A stretch of 64,000 nucleotides of DNA. Source: Thermofilum sp. Its GTDB lineage: Archaea > Thermoproteota > Thermoprotei > Thermofilales > Thermofilaceae. Positions 49,641 to 58,682 of this stretch are shown here, in pieces. The stretch lies in the NCBI GenBank assembly GCA_020832965.1, contig JAJHRM010000001.1, positions 1 to 64,000 of the forward strand. The letters run 5' to 3'. The translations under genes were made by a program, and so were the position numbers. The notes under the pieces are model-generated. The model had not been told where the DNA came from. It searched no databases and saw only the letters and a list, made by a program, of their open reading frames with translations. Position 1 is the first letter of the stretch; each line of letters starts with the position of its first letter.

Positions 49641-51802
49641 CAAGGAAGCCACCCCAAGATGTAGCACGAGACTAGGATGAGGGATAAGCCCAGCCAAAGG
49701 TACAGCAGGTAGCTGGAAGCTTTTCCCGTCTGTAGCCTTCTAAACTCTGCCCACAAGCCTTTGAATCCCTCAACGAGGTAGTTGTGGAGTAATAAGTCCC
49801 ATGAGTATTCGATGTACCTGGAGCTTATTGTTACCAGTTCCCGGAAGAGCGCTGGCAGAGCGCTGTGGTAGAAGTTGTCCACGACGAGCACGTCGAAGAG
49901 CCTGCTGGCGGCCACTAATTGCTGGAAGAGCTTAGGCAGCGCTCTGTGGTAGAGATTATCTACAATAAGTGTATCGAAGTACTTGTATAGTGATTTTGAA
50001 GCGGCCTTAAAGCCGCCAACTATTGCCCTATAGTATGCCGCATTGATGTACCACCTGTCAAATAGGAAGTTGTGGATTCTCGTGAGGAGCGGGTTCTTCG
50101 CAACGTAGGCGTATGGATGGATTCTCGCCACCACATACGTGTAGAACACGGCTACAAACGTGAGCAGGACAAGTAGGATTGTTGCTTCAAACGTCCCGCT
50201 TATGTGCCCCTCCAGCATGTGCACGGATAGCTCTCCACCCAGGCTGCGCTCGAGCAGTGATTCAAAGCTGCTTGAGGCCCATGGCCAGAGTACTCCCAGA
50301 ATTATGCTTGTGAGCCCCAGGATGAGGTAGGGGGAGAGCATCACAGCGCTGGCCTCGTGAGCTTTGTGGTGCAGCTCTCCGAGAAATACGCGGGCAATAG
50401 TTCTCGAAGTGTAGGCGGCTGTTAGCCCAGCTGTGATTACTGCGAGCAGAGTTGGGATGATGAGCCCCGTTTCCGAGGCGATGTGTATTATTTCGTCTTT
50501 CGTCCAGAAGCCGAGGAAGGGGGGTATTCCAGCGAGGCTCAGCGAGGCGAGCGTGAAGGCTGTTGCCGTGAGCGGCATCCCCTTCGCTAGTCCCCCCATG
50601 TCGTCTATGAACCTTGAGTGAACCGCGTGTATCACTGCTCCTGCTGCTAGGAAAAGCGATGCTTTAAACACGGCGTGGCTCATCAGGTGGGAGAGACCCG
50701 CGTAGAGGCCTCCTAAAGCTCCGCTTGCGAGGGTTCCGACGGCTACTCCGAGGAACATGTACCCGAGCTGGCTTGCTGTGGAGAAGGCCAGTATGAGTTT
50801 AAGTTCCCTGCTGACGATTGCCATGCTCGCCATCATGAATGCTGTGAATGCCCCTATGAATGCTAGGCTAGCTAAAAACTCCTGGATAATTTGGGACCCA
50901 ATCCCCCCTTGTAGTGCAATGTATGCGGCTACGAGGAATGGTGAAAACCTCAAAGCAAAGTATACACCGGCCTTTACCATTGTTGCAGCGTGGATTAACG
51001 CGCTTACGGACGTGGGTCCAGTCATCGCTGTTACGAGCCACTCGTGGAACGGGAACTGTGCGCTCTTGGCGAGTGCTCCCAGAAATAGCAGCCAGAGAAA
51101 GGTTGCGAGGATGCCCTTGCCTAGAAGCTCCGCTGCCCACGATGCCCCGAGGAGTTTCGGCAGAAGCGTGGTTCCGGCGAGTGCGTGAAGGGTGGCTATT
51201 CCAACAATCATTCCGACGTCTCCAAGCCTTGTAAACACGATTGCCCTCAGACCTGAGTGGCTCGGCTCTGACCACATGGGTACTCCTAGTGCCCTCCTGC
51301 CGTGCTCGCCGACGAACCTCTCCTCCTCGTCTGTGAACCAGTGGCCTATTAGGGAGTAGCTTGCAAGCCCAGTACCCTCCCAGCCGATGAACATGCTGAT
51401 CATGTTGTCCGAGAGAACTAGTAGCATCATGCTTCCAACAAAGAAGGTGAAGAAGAGCCAGTACCTCGTCTCCCCTACTTCGCCCTTCATGTACTCGTAG
51501 CTGTAGACTGCTATGAGGAAGCTTAGCCACGAGACCACCAGAGCCATTATCGTTGATAGACCGTCAAAGAAGACGCCGATCGTCACGTTTAGGGAGCTGA
51601 CCCAAGTGTAGCTTACACGCACCGGCTCCCCCGATGATGAGGTGATGTAGGCTGCGTAGCTGGATGCAAGAGCTGAGGCAAGGATAGACAGTATCCCCAC
51701 AAGTGATTTAGTCTTCCAGGTTGCTTTTCTGAGGAGTAGGAGGAGCGCTGTGCCCGCGAACGGTGAGAGCCAGGTGAGCAGTAGCAGGCTTTCCACCCTC
51801 AT
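49640..51802 (-). CDS. nuoL: Complex I subunit NuoL
   Basis: 720 residues. NuoL marks: MFIGWEGTGLASYSLIGHW, FHEWLVTAMTGPTSVSALIHAATMVKAGVYF, FSTASQLGYMFLGVAVG, HLMSHAVFKASLFLAAGAVIHAVH and the long C-terminal extension (lateral helix) of about 170 residues. That extension contains two similar blocks (YFDTLIVDNLYHRALPKLF and LFDVLVVDNFYHSALPALF), an internal repeat. The ATG overlaps the nuoM stop (ATGA). Confidence 0.92.
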   Translation of the reverse strand: MRVESLLLLTWLSPFAGTALLLLLRKATWKTKSLVGILSILASALASSYAAYITSSSGEPVRVSYTWVSSLNVTIGVFFDGLSTIMALVVSWLSFLIAVYSYEYMKGEVGETRYWLFFTFFVGSMMLLVLSDNMISMFIGWEGTGLASYSLIGHWFTDEEERFVGEHGRRALGVPMWSEPSHSGLRAIVFTRLGDVGMIVGIATLHALAGTTLLPKLLGASWAAELLGKGILATFLWLLFLGALAKSAQFPFHEWLVTAMTGPTSVSALIHAATMVKAGVYFALRFSPFLVAAYIALQGGIGSQIIQEFLASLAFIGAFTAFMMASMAIVSRELKLILAFSTASQLGYMFLGVAVGTLASGALGGLYAGLSHLMSHAVFKASLFLAAGAVIHAVHSRFIDDMGGLAKGMPLTATAFTLASLSLAGIPPFLGFWTKDEIIHIASETGLIIPTLLAVITAGLTAAYTSRTIARVFLGELHHKAHEASAVMLSPYLILGLTSIILGVLWPWASSSFESLLERSLGGELSVHMLEGHISGTFEATILLVLLTFVAVFYTYVVARIHPYAYVAKNPLLTRIHNFLFDRWYINAAYYRAIVGGFKAASKSLYKYFDTLIVDNLYHRALPKLFQQLVAASRLFDVLVVDNFYHSALPALFRELVTISSRYIEYSWDLLLHNYLVEGFKGLWAEFRRLQTGKASSYLLYLWLGLSLILVSCYILGWLP

Positions 51803-53307
51803 GCACCCAGCGCGAATCTTGACAGGAATGCTATGAGGGGATCAATAAGTATTGAGGCAAGCAGGAAGAAGGCTATGCCCAGGACTGCAAAAGCGAGGAG
51901 CGGCCCCCATAGTGAGCTGCTCGCCTCCCTGGCTTCTTCCACTCTTAGCGGCCCGTAGAAGATTCTCCTCATTGTGATGAAAGAATAGGCTGTCGACAGC
52001 CCGATAGCTACCAGCAGGCTTATCGCCAGCAGGATGTACCAGGTTGACCCGTTCTGTAGCGCCTGGCCAACTGCTCCCCTGATGATCAGGTACTCGCTCC
52101 AGATGCCGAGCGTCGGCGGGATTCCCGTTATGTGCATGAAGCCTATTAGTGCAAGGGATGCTGTGTAGGGCATCTTTGCTGCGAAGCCTCCCATTTTAGT
52201 GATGTCTCTTAGGCCATGATATGTAGCGATGATTATTCCCGCTACTGCGAAGAGCACAGCCTTTCCATACGCGTGTACCATGTAGTGGAGGAATGTCCCA
52301 GCTACTCCGTAGACGTTTACGGAGGCTAGCCCCAGGAGGAGGTAGCCCATCTGCGAAATGCTGCTGTATGCCAGTAGTCTCTTGAAGTCTGTCTGGCTGA
52401 GAGCCATCAAGCCACCATATATCATCGTTACGAGCGCCCATGCAGTCATTGTGGGCGAGGCGGAGGCAAACATCTTCGGGAAGAGCACGTAGACTATCCG
52501 GAACATCATCGCTCCCCCGATGCCGATGAGGTTGGGGCTTAAGAGTGCAGATATGGGTGTGGGCGCCTCGGCGTGGGCGTAGGGTAGCCACATGTGTACG
52601 CCTGCGGCAGCCAGCTTGATGGATAGGCCGAGGATCATCAGCCAAAACGCGTATTCTAAGCCTGCCAGGTTGTCTGCTGCCCCGACTCTGAAGCCGCTCT
52701 GGGTAATGAAGTCAAATCCTACCCTTTGTCCAACGGCTAGGGCTCCTATCAAGAAGAGCAAAGCCCCTACATGGGTCCACAGCAGATACATTATTGCGAT
52801 TTTCAACCTCTCCCCGTAGCCGTAGAAGGCTATCAGCAAGAAGCTCGGAATAAGTGTGAGTTCGAGGAAGATGTAGAATTCGATAATGTTTGTTGAGAGA
52901 ACTGTGCCGATCATTGCTAGTGCGAACAGTGTGTAGAGAAGGTAGTATGAGCTCCACCCTGGCGGCGAGACTCCTTCATGCATGAGTTCCTCAAACCTGT
53001 GCTCCATGTAGGGTAGGCTGTAGAGTGCTATGATAGAGGTGGTAACTGCTATGCTGAATGCTACGAGGAAAGCCGCTGGGTCAACTATGAGCGCAAATGT
53101 TCCTAGACCTCCCAGGCTAAAGGTTAGAGGATCCATCCAGAGTCTCGGTGCTTTGCTCAGGTGGAGGTACAGGAGTATTACGGCTGGGACTGCCAGGGAG
53201 GTGGAGTTGAGTAAGGCTAAGGTCCTTTTCCCCTTCACTAGTAGGGATGTTATGGACGAGGCTAGTGGCACTAATAAGGCTATCCACAAAAATGGTATTT
53301 CACTCAT
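51799..53307 (-). CDS. nuoM: Complex I subunit NuoM
   Basis: 502 residues, about 14 helices. The conserved Glu of FLELTLIPSFLLIAFYG, the KLAAAGVHMWLPYAHAEAPTPISALLSPNLIGIGG loop with a key Lys, and SSISQMGYLLLGLASVNVYG identify NuoM. First gene of the MLN part, which is separated from nuoK by a 150-bp structured, GC-rich spacer; a TATA-like TTTATACG lies between the two. It may therefore have its own promoter or be set by the spacer. Confidence 0.92.
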   Translation of the reverse strand: MSEIPFLWIALLVPLASSITSLLVKGKRTLALLNSTSLAVPAVILLYLHLSKAPRLWMDPLTFSLGGLGTFALIVDPAAFLVAFSIAVTTSIIALYSLPYMEHRFEELMHEGVSPPGWSSYYLLYTLFALAMIGTVLSTNIIEFYIFLELTLIPSFLLIAFYGYGERLKIAIMYLLWTHVGALLFLIGALAVGQRVGFDFITQSGFRVGAADNLAGLEYAFWLMILGLSIKLAAAGVHMWLPYAHAEAPTPISALLSPNLIGIGGAMMFRIVYVLFPKMFASASPTMTAWALVTMIYGGLMALSQTDFKRLLAYSSISQMGYLLLGLASVNVYGVAGTFLHYMVHAYGKAVLFAVAGIIIATYHGLRDITKMGGFAAKMPYTASLALIGFMHITGIPPTLGIWSEYLIIRGAVGQALQNGSTWYILLAISLLVAIGLSTAYSFITMRRIFYGPLRVEEAREASSSLWGPLLAFAVLGIAFFLLASILIDPLIAFLSRFALGA

Positions 53308-53344
53308 ACCATTTTCACCCCAATCAAACCCCTAAGCTTACTAA

Positions 53345-53450
53345 CACGTATAAACATCTCCGCCCGTCTCCCCGGGGGAGAGACCCCGACCCCGGGGAAG
53401 GCGGAGGACGCCCACCCACGTAGCGCGTGGGGTGGGGATGTAGGTGTGCG
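53345..53450 (-). ncRNA. Structured GC-rich element between nuoK and nuoM
   Basis: About 105 bases with strong nested stems read on the operon strand: CCCACCCCACG / CGTGGGTGGG (loop CGCTA region), an outer CTCCGCC / GGGCGGAG, and inside it GTCTCTCCCC / CGGGGAGAC. It divides the nuo genes and is followed by a TATA-like box before nuoM. It could be an attenuator, a processing site that sets subunit ratios, or a small RNA. Identity unknown. Confidence 0.45.
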
Positions 53451-53458
53451 CACCACAA

Positions 53459-53758
53459 CTACTCACCTAAACCGGGTATTTCATAAACATCTAAATTCCT
53501 GCTCCTCCTGTAGAGGAGGATGAAAACGGAAACTAGTAAACCCACTTCAACGGAGCTCAGTGCAATGGCGTAGAGCGCAAGTATGCCTCCTCCTAGCGGG
53601 TTGAAGTATTTTGAGAGGGCTAGCAGAGCTAGTAGGGTTCCGTTGAACATTATCTCTAGTGAGATCATCACTCTTACAGCGCTCTTGTGGATTACTGCGC
53701 CCACCATGCCAATGCAGAAGAGCATTGAGGAAACTACCAGGATAACCATCTCATTCAT
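53459..53758 (-). CDS. nuoK: Complex I subunit NuoK
   Basis: 99 residues, three helices. MLFCIGMVGAVIHKSAVRVMISLEIMFNGTLLALLAL contains the conserved membrane Glu of NuoK, and a second acidic residue follows in the third helix (SSVEVGLLV). ATG is placed four bases behind GGTGAGG, which lies in the end of nuoJ; the genes overlap. Confidence 0.9.
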   Translation of the reverse strand: MNEMVILVVSSMLFCIGMVGAVIHKSAVRVMISLEIMFNGTLLALLALSKYFNPLGGGILALYAIALSSVEVGLLVSVFILLYRRSRNLDVYEIPGLGE

Positions 53759-54245
53759 GCACCTCACCCTTGGCTATCGATATACCGGCTAAAACTAGAG
53801 CAATTAGGGATAAGGATAAGTAGAAGAAAGCAAGCGGATTTTCTGCGAAAGCCTTCGCCAGCTCTGCTACATTAAGCTCAAGGCTCGCCTCAGCGCTTCG
53901 GCTGGAGACTATCGAGGAGAGGAGCAGGAGGATGGAGAAGAATGCAAGTATAGCAGCTAAAATTGCTGGAGGAACCATCCTCCTCTCTGAGGCAAACCCC
54001 CTCCCTATGAAGACGATGCCCATAATTACGAACATCACAGTTGCCCCAACATATACTAGGGCGTGGAAAATTCCGATGTACGTGAAGCCTAATAGTGTAA
54101 TGAGCGAGGCTATAGACAGGCCTACTATGCCGAGTAGTATAGCCGAGTAGAAGTCTTCCCGAACTCTTACCGCTAGAGCTGAAGCTGCCACTGCTATAAC
54201 CCCCGCGCTAAGTATATAAATTGTGCTCAACTCAGGCAGGCTCAT
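53751..54245 (-). CDS. nuoJ: Complex I subunit NuoJ
   Basis: 164 residues, five helices. ILLGIVGLSIASLITLLGFTYIGIFHALVYVGATVMFVIMGIVF matches NuoJ, with the pi-bulge Tyr region FHALVYVGA. It overlaps nuoI upstream by 14 bases and nuoK downstream by 8. Confidence 0.88.
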   Translation of the reverse strand: MSLPELSTIYILSAGVIAVAASALAVRVREDFYSAILLGIVGLSIASLITLLGFTYIGIFHALVYVGATVMFVIMGIVFIGRGFASERRMVPPAILAAILAFFSILLLLSSIVSSRSAEASLELNVAELAKAFAENPLAFFYLSLSLIALVLAGISIAKGEVHE

Positions 54246-54708
54246 GCCTTAACCCCCTCTCCTCATCGAAAATAGGTCTAACTTTCACAGCCCCCCTTAC
54301 AACTGCAGGGGAGGAAGGTTCAACTGCCATCTGATCCGGCCTAAGGAGCATGTCTTCAAACTTCTCAAATGCTACGTCGTGCACCTTGGTCATCTCCAAT
54401 GCGTCCTGCGGGCAGATGTCCACGCAGAACCCGCAGAAAATACATCTCTGATAGTTAACGCCGGGCCTCCCCTTCTTCTCCCCCCTCTTCACATACATTT
54501 TCATTGCCCCGGCGGGGCATATCAACGCGCACAAGCCGCACTGCACACACCTCTCAGGATGGTACCTTATGAGCCCTCTATACCCCTCAGGCAACTCGAT
54601 GCAGTACTCGGGGTAGTAAACTGTTATCCGGTTAGGCTTGGCTAGGTACTTGAGCCCTGCCCATATTGCTTCTACATGCCTTGGAAAGTTCTTTATTGAC
54701 TTAGACAC
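54232..54708 (-). CDS. nuoI: Complex I subunit NuoI (two 4Fe-4S)
   Basis: 158 residues. Two ferredoxin motifs, CVQCGLCALICP and CIFCGFCVDICP, each CX2CX2CX3CP, carry clusters N6a/N6b toward NuoB. GTG start behind GGTGAT, overlapping the nuoH end by 8 bases. A 35-residue C-terminal tail is specific. Confidence 0.92.
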   Translation of the reverse strand: MSKSIKNFPRHVEAIWAGLKYLAKPNRITVYYPEYCIELPEGYRGLIRYHPERCVQCGLCALICPAGAMKMYVKRGEKKGRPGVNYQRCIFCGFCVDICPQDALEMTKVHDVAFEKFEDMLLRPDQMAVEPSSPAVVRGAVKVRPIFDEERGLRHEPA

Positions 54709-55720
54709 ACGTAATCACCTTTACTCCAACCGAGAAAACAAGAGAAATTACAGATAAGACGAAGTAAATGCGCCACCCTATCCTGATTGCCTGATCAAGC
54801 CTGTACCTCCCATACACTGATCTCAGGAATACTACGAACAGCATTAGGAGGAACGCCTTAGCGAAGAGGAAGATGCCGGCAACCCCTGGGTAGAATCGGT
54901 ACAGGACTTCTGGTAGGGGTTCCCAGCCGGAGAGGAAGATAATTGTGTAGACCAGTGATAGGGCGTAAAGCTTTAGGTATGCGAGTCCCATCCCAATCCC
55001 GAATATTATCCCGGTGTATTCAACGTACGGTCCTGCAACTATCTCCTGCTCCCCTTCAACTATGTCGAAGGGCAGCTTGCCAGCGCTCATGACCATGCTT
55101 ACTAGAAATGTGAAAGCCGCTATCGGGTTAAGGAGGAAGCCTGGTATAGGCTGCTTGTCCACCATCTCCTCCAGGCTCATTGTTCCGTAGAGTATGGCCA
55201 TTGAGAGGGCAGAAATGAATAGCGGGATCTCGTAGGCGAGGGACATGAAAGCTTCCCTCACAGCCCCCTGAATAGAGAACTTGTTGTTTGAGGACCAGCC
55301 CATGAGGAGGACTGAAATGGGTATGGCTGAGAGAACAGCGAGGACGGCGGGCAAGGATAGGGGGGAAGTGACAGGTGCGAATTTCGGGGCTGATGGTATA
55401 AATGCGAATGGGAGGATAGCCAGCACGAGTGCGAGTACAGGCGCCAAAACGAATGGTATCCTGTCTGCTGTTTCGGGGATGATGAACTCCTGAAACATGT
55501 AGCGCGTCCCGTCTGCAAGCATCTGTAAGACTCCGCCAAAGTGGCGTGTGACGTACAGTGGTCCAACCCGCATCTGGATTCTGGCAGCTATCTTCCTCTC
55601 AGCCCATATTATAATTAGGAGAACTATCAGCGCGGTGAGTAAGCCGGGAAAAACTACTGGGGCGAATACCCTAGGGGACAGCAGCAGCCTAATCAGCAGG
55701 TTAACCAGGTCTATGCCCAT
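54701..55720 (-). CDS. nuoH: Complex I subunit NuoH
   Basis: 339 residues, eight helices. Quinone-channel marks: WAERKIAARIQMRVGPLYV, LADGTRYMFQEFIIP, EAFMSLAYEIPLFIS and LPFDIVEGEQEIVAGPYVEYTG. The ATG is chosen for GGTGAG five bases upstream, which spans the nuoD stop; a GTG nine bases earlier is in frame. Confidence 0.92.
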   Translation of the reverse strand: MGIDLVNLLIRLLLSPRVFAPVVFPGLLTALIVLLIIIWAERKIAARIQMRVGPLYVTRHFGGVLQMLADGTRYMFQEFIIPETADRIPFVLAPVLALVLAILPFAFIPSAPKFAPVTSPLSLPAVLAVLSAIPISVLLMGWSSNNKFSIQGAVREAFMSLAYEIPLFISALSMAILYGTMSLEEMVDKQPIPGFLLNPIAAFTFLVSMVMSAGKLPFDIVEGEQEIVAGPYVEYTGIIFGIGMGLAYLKLYALSLVYTIIFLSGWEPLPEVLYRFYPGVAGIFLFAKAFLLMLFVVFLRSVYGRYRLDQAIRIGWRIYFVLSVISLVFSVGVKVITCV

Positions 55721-55725
55721 AGTAC

Positions 55726-56940
55726 TCACCTGTCCGACTCCGGCGGGAAATAATCCAGGCTACCGTATATAGCCGGGAAGTCCATAAACCTGTGCCCCGG
55801 CGGAAGGTACCGGAAAAGCACCACGTTTCTAAAGGAGGGGGTGACGACTCTTAATCGATACGGCTTTGCCGACCCGTCACTAACCACGTGGTAGAATATT
55901 TCCCCGTGACCCATTTCAGCCCTTGCGACGGCTTCGCCGGCAGGCAGCTTTAGGGTGGCAAATACGCCTGGGAACTTTACATGACCGCTCCGGGTGGCTT
56001 GTTCCCTGATTTTGGGCGGAAGCAGCTTCAAGTATTTTTCAGCGAGTATGGGTCCGGACGGCATCTTGTCCAGCACCTGCCTGATTATCGATAAGCTTTG
56101 CCTTATCTCCTCTACTCTCACAAGCATCCTGGCCATGCAGTCGCCCTCTTCTCTAACGGGCACTTCAAACTCTAGTTCGCTGTATGCGCAGTAGTCGTCT
56201 GCAAGCCTTGCATCGTACTTCACACCGCTCGCTCTCAAGTTCGGGCCCACGATTCCCAGTTTTTGGGCTTCACTCTTCCTCAGCACACCTACGCCCTCGT
56301 ACCTTGAGGCGACCTGTGGATTTCGGAAGAAGATCTTCATGTAGTCCTCTAGCCTCTTCTCCATGTATCGTGCGGCCTTCTCAAACCTCTCCTTGAATCC
56401 TTGGGGTAGATCCCTCCTGACCCCGCCCGGGATGCTGTAGGTGTGTGTAAGCCTGGCACCTGTCAGCTCCTCTGCTAGCTGCAGCCACACTTCGCGGTCT
56501 CCGAACGCCCACATGAACATCGTGGAGTGGTTGAGCATGATGCCGGCAATTCCCATTCCATAGAGGTGGCTTGCGATCCGATTTATCTCTGAGAGAAGAG
56601 TCCTCAGGTAGAGTGCTCTGGGAGGCGGCTCGGCGTCGAGCAGTCTCTCGAGGGCAGTTACTAATGCGACTGTTGCATTGTGGGAGTCTATAATGGTTAG
56701 TCTTTCCAGTAGGGGTATCGCTTTGATGGCTTCTCGCCCCTCAGCAAGCTTCTCCATCGTCCTGTGGACGTAGCCTATGTCGGGGTCAACGGAGACTATT
56801 ATGTCACCCCTCAGCCTTACGATGAACCTCATGTGGCCGGAGGATGGGTGCTGGGGTCCTATGAACAGCTCGTAAGCGCTCTCATCACCCTCCCTGAAGA
56901 GCAGCTTCGATGAGACAATGTCGCTACTCATACTCAACAT
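55726..56940 (-). CDS. nuoD: Complex I subunit NuoD (49 kDa type)
   Basis: 404 residues. FIGPQHPSSGHMRFIVRLRG, DIGYVHRTMEKLAEGREAIKAIPLLERLTIID, the His-Tyr quinone-site region and EMGHGEIFYHVVSDGSAKPYRLRVVTPSF are diagnostic. Start chosen at an ATG six bases behind a perfect AGGAGG; both lie inside the end of nuoC. A second ATG nine bases on is too far from that site. It is separate from NuoC, not fused. Confidence 0.92.
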   Translation of the reverse strand: MLSMSSDIVSSKLLFREGDESAYELFIGPQHPSSGHMRFIVRLRGDIIVSVDPDIGYVHRTMEKLAEGREAIKAIPLLERLTIIDSHNATVALVTALERLLDAEPPPRALYLRTLLSEINRIASHLYGMGIAGIMLNHSTMFMWAFGDREVWLQLAEELTGARLTHTYSIPGGVRRDLPQGFKERFEKAARYMEKRLEDYMKIFFRNPQVASRYEGVGVLRKSEAQKLGIVGPNLRASGVKYDARLADDYCAYSELEFEVPVREEGDCMARMLVRVEEIRQSLSIIRQVLDKMPSGPILAEKYLKLLPPKIREQATRSGHVKFPGVFATLKLPAGEAVARAEMGHGEIFYHVVSDGSAKPYRLRVVTPSFRNVVLFRYLPPGHRFMDFPAIYGSLDYFPPESDR

Positions 56941-57409
56941 ACACACCCTCCTCTGCAACCTTGTAGTCTTTCCTCAGGGGAGGGGGGCCGGACCAGTCCG
57001 GCGGTAGAAGCAGCCTGCGTAGATCCGGGTTCCCCTCAAAAGTCACGCCGAGCATTTCCCAGGTTTCCCTCTCCATGAAGAGAGCATTTGGCCACACTTC
57101 GATGAGTGACTGGAGCTTAGGGTTGTCTCGCGGTACTGCAGTTTTTAACTCGACAAGCATGCTTCTTTTCTCCGGTTCGTAGCTCTCCGCAAAATAGACG
57201 ACCTCTACCACCCCCCTAGAGGGCCAGTCTATGCCCTCGACTGATGCAAGGTGGTCGTACCCGTATTGCAGCAGCAGTTCCGCAGCTTTCCTCAGGGATT
57301 CTGGTCCCACCTCTACTTTCAAGACGATCCTTGACTCTTCAACCTTCGCACCGAGAGAGGACAGCTTACCCACAAGCTCACCTAGCCACTCAGGTCTTTC
57401 CCCACACAC
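56924..57409 (-). CDS. nuoC: Complex I subunit NuoC (30 kDa type)
   Basis: 161 residues. VEGIDWPSRGVVEVVYFAESYEPEKRSMLVELKTAVPRDNPKLQSLIEVWPNALFMERETWEMLGVTFEGNPDLRRLLLPPDWSGPPPLRKDY is summarised by its key motifs ERETWEMLGV and RLLLPPDWSGPPLRKDY-type end. GTG start inside the end of nuoB behind AGGAGG. Bridges NuoD and NuoB in the connecting module. Confidence 0.85.
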   Translation of the reverse strand: MCGERPEWLGELVGKLSSLGAKVEESRIVLKVEVGPESLRKAAELLLQYGYDHLASVEGIDWPSRGVVEVVYFAESYEPEKRSMLVELKTAVPRDNPKLQSLIEVWPNALFMERETWEMLGVTFEGNPDLRRLLLPPDWSGPPPLRKDYKVAEEGVYVEYE

Positions 57410-57902
57410 CCCTCCTCACCTTCTCCTGTAGCATGATTATGGCTTGGGCCACAGCTTCCGGCCTGGGCGGGCAGCCGGGTACATAGTATTCTATGGGTAG
57501 AATATCCCTAGGTCTAACGATGTTATAGCTGTTGTAGAAGAGTCCGCCATCGATTGCGCAGGCTCCCATAGCTATCACGAACTTCGGCCAGGGCATCTGG
57601 TCGTACACGATCTTCGCGGCTTCCCCCATCTTCCTGGTCAGAGTACCCTCCACGACCATTAGGTTAGTCTGCCTAGGCGAGTTAAAGGGCAGGAAGCCGA
57701 AGCGCTCTGCATCAAAGCGTGGGGCTGAGGTTGCCGCGAACTCTGCGCCGCAGCATGAAGTTGTAAAGTGTACGGGCCACAAGCTGAAGGATATTGCCCA
57801 GTCTCTCAGAGTCCTGATTGGCTTCCTCTCAACGAGCCACTGCGTGGCCTTCCTAGCGGATTCCTCCAGCCTCCCGACCAAAACCAAACCTAGGGGGCAC
57901 AT
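57390..57902 (-). CDS. nuoB: Complex I subunit NuoB (N2 cluster)
   Basis: 170 residues. N2 cluster ligands: TTSCCGAEF, then VEGTLTRKM, AMGACAIDGG and PGCPPRPEA. It hands electrons to quinone. The ATG overlaps the nuoA stop as TGATG and follows GGGAG, so it is preferred over a GTG 12 bases earlier. The 5' genes nuoEFG are missing, so the electron donor is probably ferredoxin or another protein, not NADH directly. Confidence 0.92.
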   Translation of the reverse strand: MCPLGLVLVGRLEESARKATQWLVERKPIRTLRDWAISFSLWPVHFTTSCCGAEFAATSAPRFDAERFGFLPFNSPRQTNLMVVEGTLTRKMGEAAKIVYDQMPWPKFVIAMGACAIDGGLFYNSYNIVRPRDILPIEYYVPGCPPRPEAVAQAIIMLQEKVRRGVWGKT

Positions 57903-58267
57903 CAAATCTCCCACCTGCTGATTTCCTCAGCCGACTTTACCCCCCAGCTAATTATGGGGAGAAACATCGCGAGAATAACTAATAGGAGTGAAAAGGCCTT
58001 TGCGGTAACTTCCCGTGGTACAAGTGTGTAGAGGAACAGAAGAGCTACAATTGGCTCAAAGGAAAGGTACAGGAGGAGGAAGCCATAATACTGGAAGGGG
58101 AGTTGCGTCTTCGCCTCTCCTTTTGGAGGGTTCCCAGCTTCGTATCTTTTCTTTTTGAATCTTCCTTCTGGTCCCTTTGCAAGCAGGTAAGCCAGCATCA
58201 TTACTAGTGCGCCAGCTAATACACCAATTACAAGAGTTAAGGCTATCGTCTCAGAGTCTGAGAGCAT
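57902..58267 (-). CDS. nuoA: Complex I subunit NuoA
   Basis: 121 residues, three helices. KKKRYEAGNPPKGEA is the conserved E-x-G loop (YE-G) and FQYYGFLLLYLSFEPIVALLFLYTLVP matches the second half of NuoA with its membrane Glu. First gene of the complex I run; the A/T-rich 400 bp upstream should carry the promoter. Confidence 0.9.
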   Translation of the reverse strand: MLSDSETIALTLVIGVLAGALVMMLAYLLAKGPEGRFKKKRYEAGNPPKGEAKTQLPFQYYGFLLLYLSFEPIVALLFLYTLVPREVTAKAFSLLLVILAMFLPIISWGVKSAEEISRWEI

Positions 58268-58670
58268 AATGCTCTTTTAAATACTACCTGATAGATATTT
58301 AAAAATTTTTGTGTGACATGCTGCATATAAAATTACATAACATAGTAAAAATATGATTTGACTTAGATTCAATTTAAATGTAGACATTTCTCCAAGTCAC
58401 TTAGCTAAGAGGCAAAATGCCGGGAGGGCGAAGGAACCGACCTTAATGGTTGAGGATGCTGTATGCATTAATTTAAATGCTTAACTGTTTGTAAAGTAGA
58501 TCTTTAACAAGCATTTTTCAACGTAATTGAAAACTTTAAAAATTCTGCTAATTAAATTACGTGAAAATATTAAGTTCATCATAGGAAGAATTTTACATTG
58601 GTAAGCGTACTTGAGGGGGAAATTACTCCTAAATATTTAGGAAAAATATAAATACGATTTTATAAAGAAT
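58268..58670. promoter_or_regulatory. A/T-rich divergent promoter region of nuoA and the PhoU-type gene
   Basis: About 400 bases without a gene. TATA-like boxes lie close to both ends (TATTTAAAAA next to nuoA; AAAATATAAATACG about 30 bases before the PhoU-type start). One short GC-richer island (ATGCCGGGAGGGCGAAGG, near 58420) is unexplained. Confidence 0.5.
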
Positions 58671-58682
58671 CTATTGAGAAAG

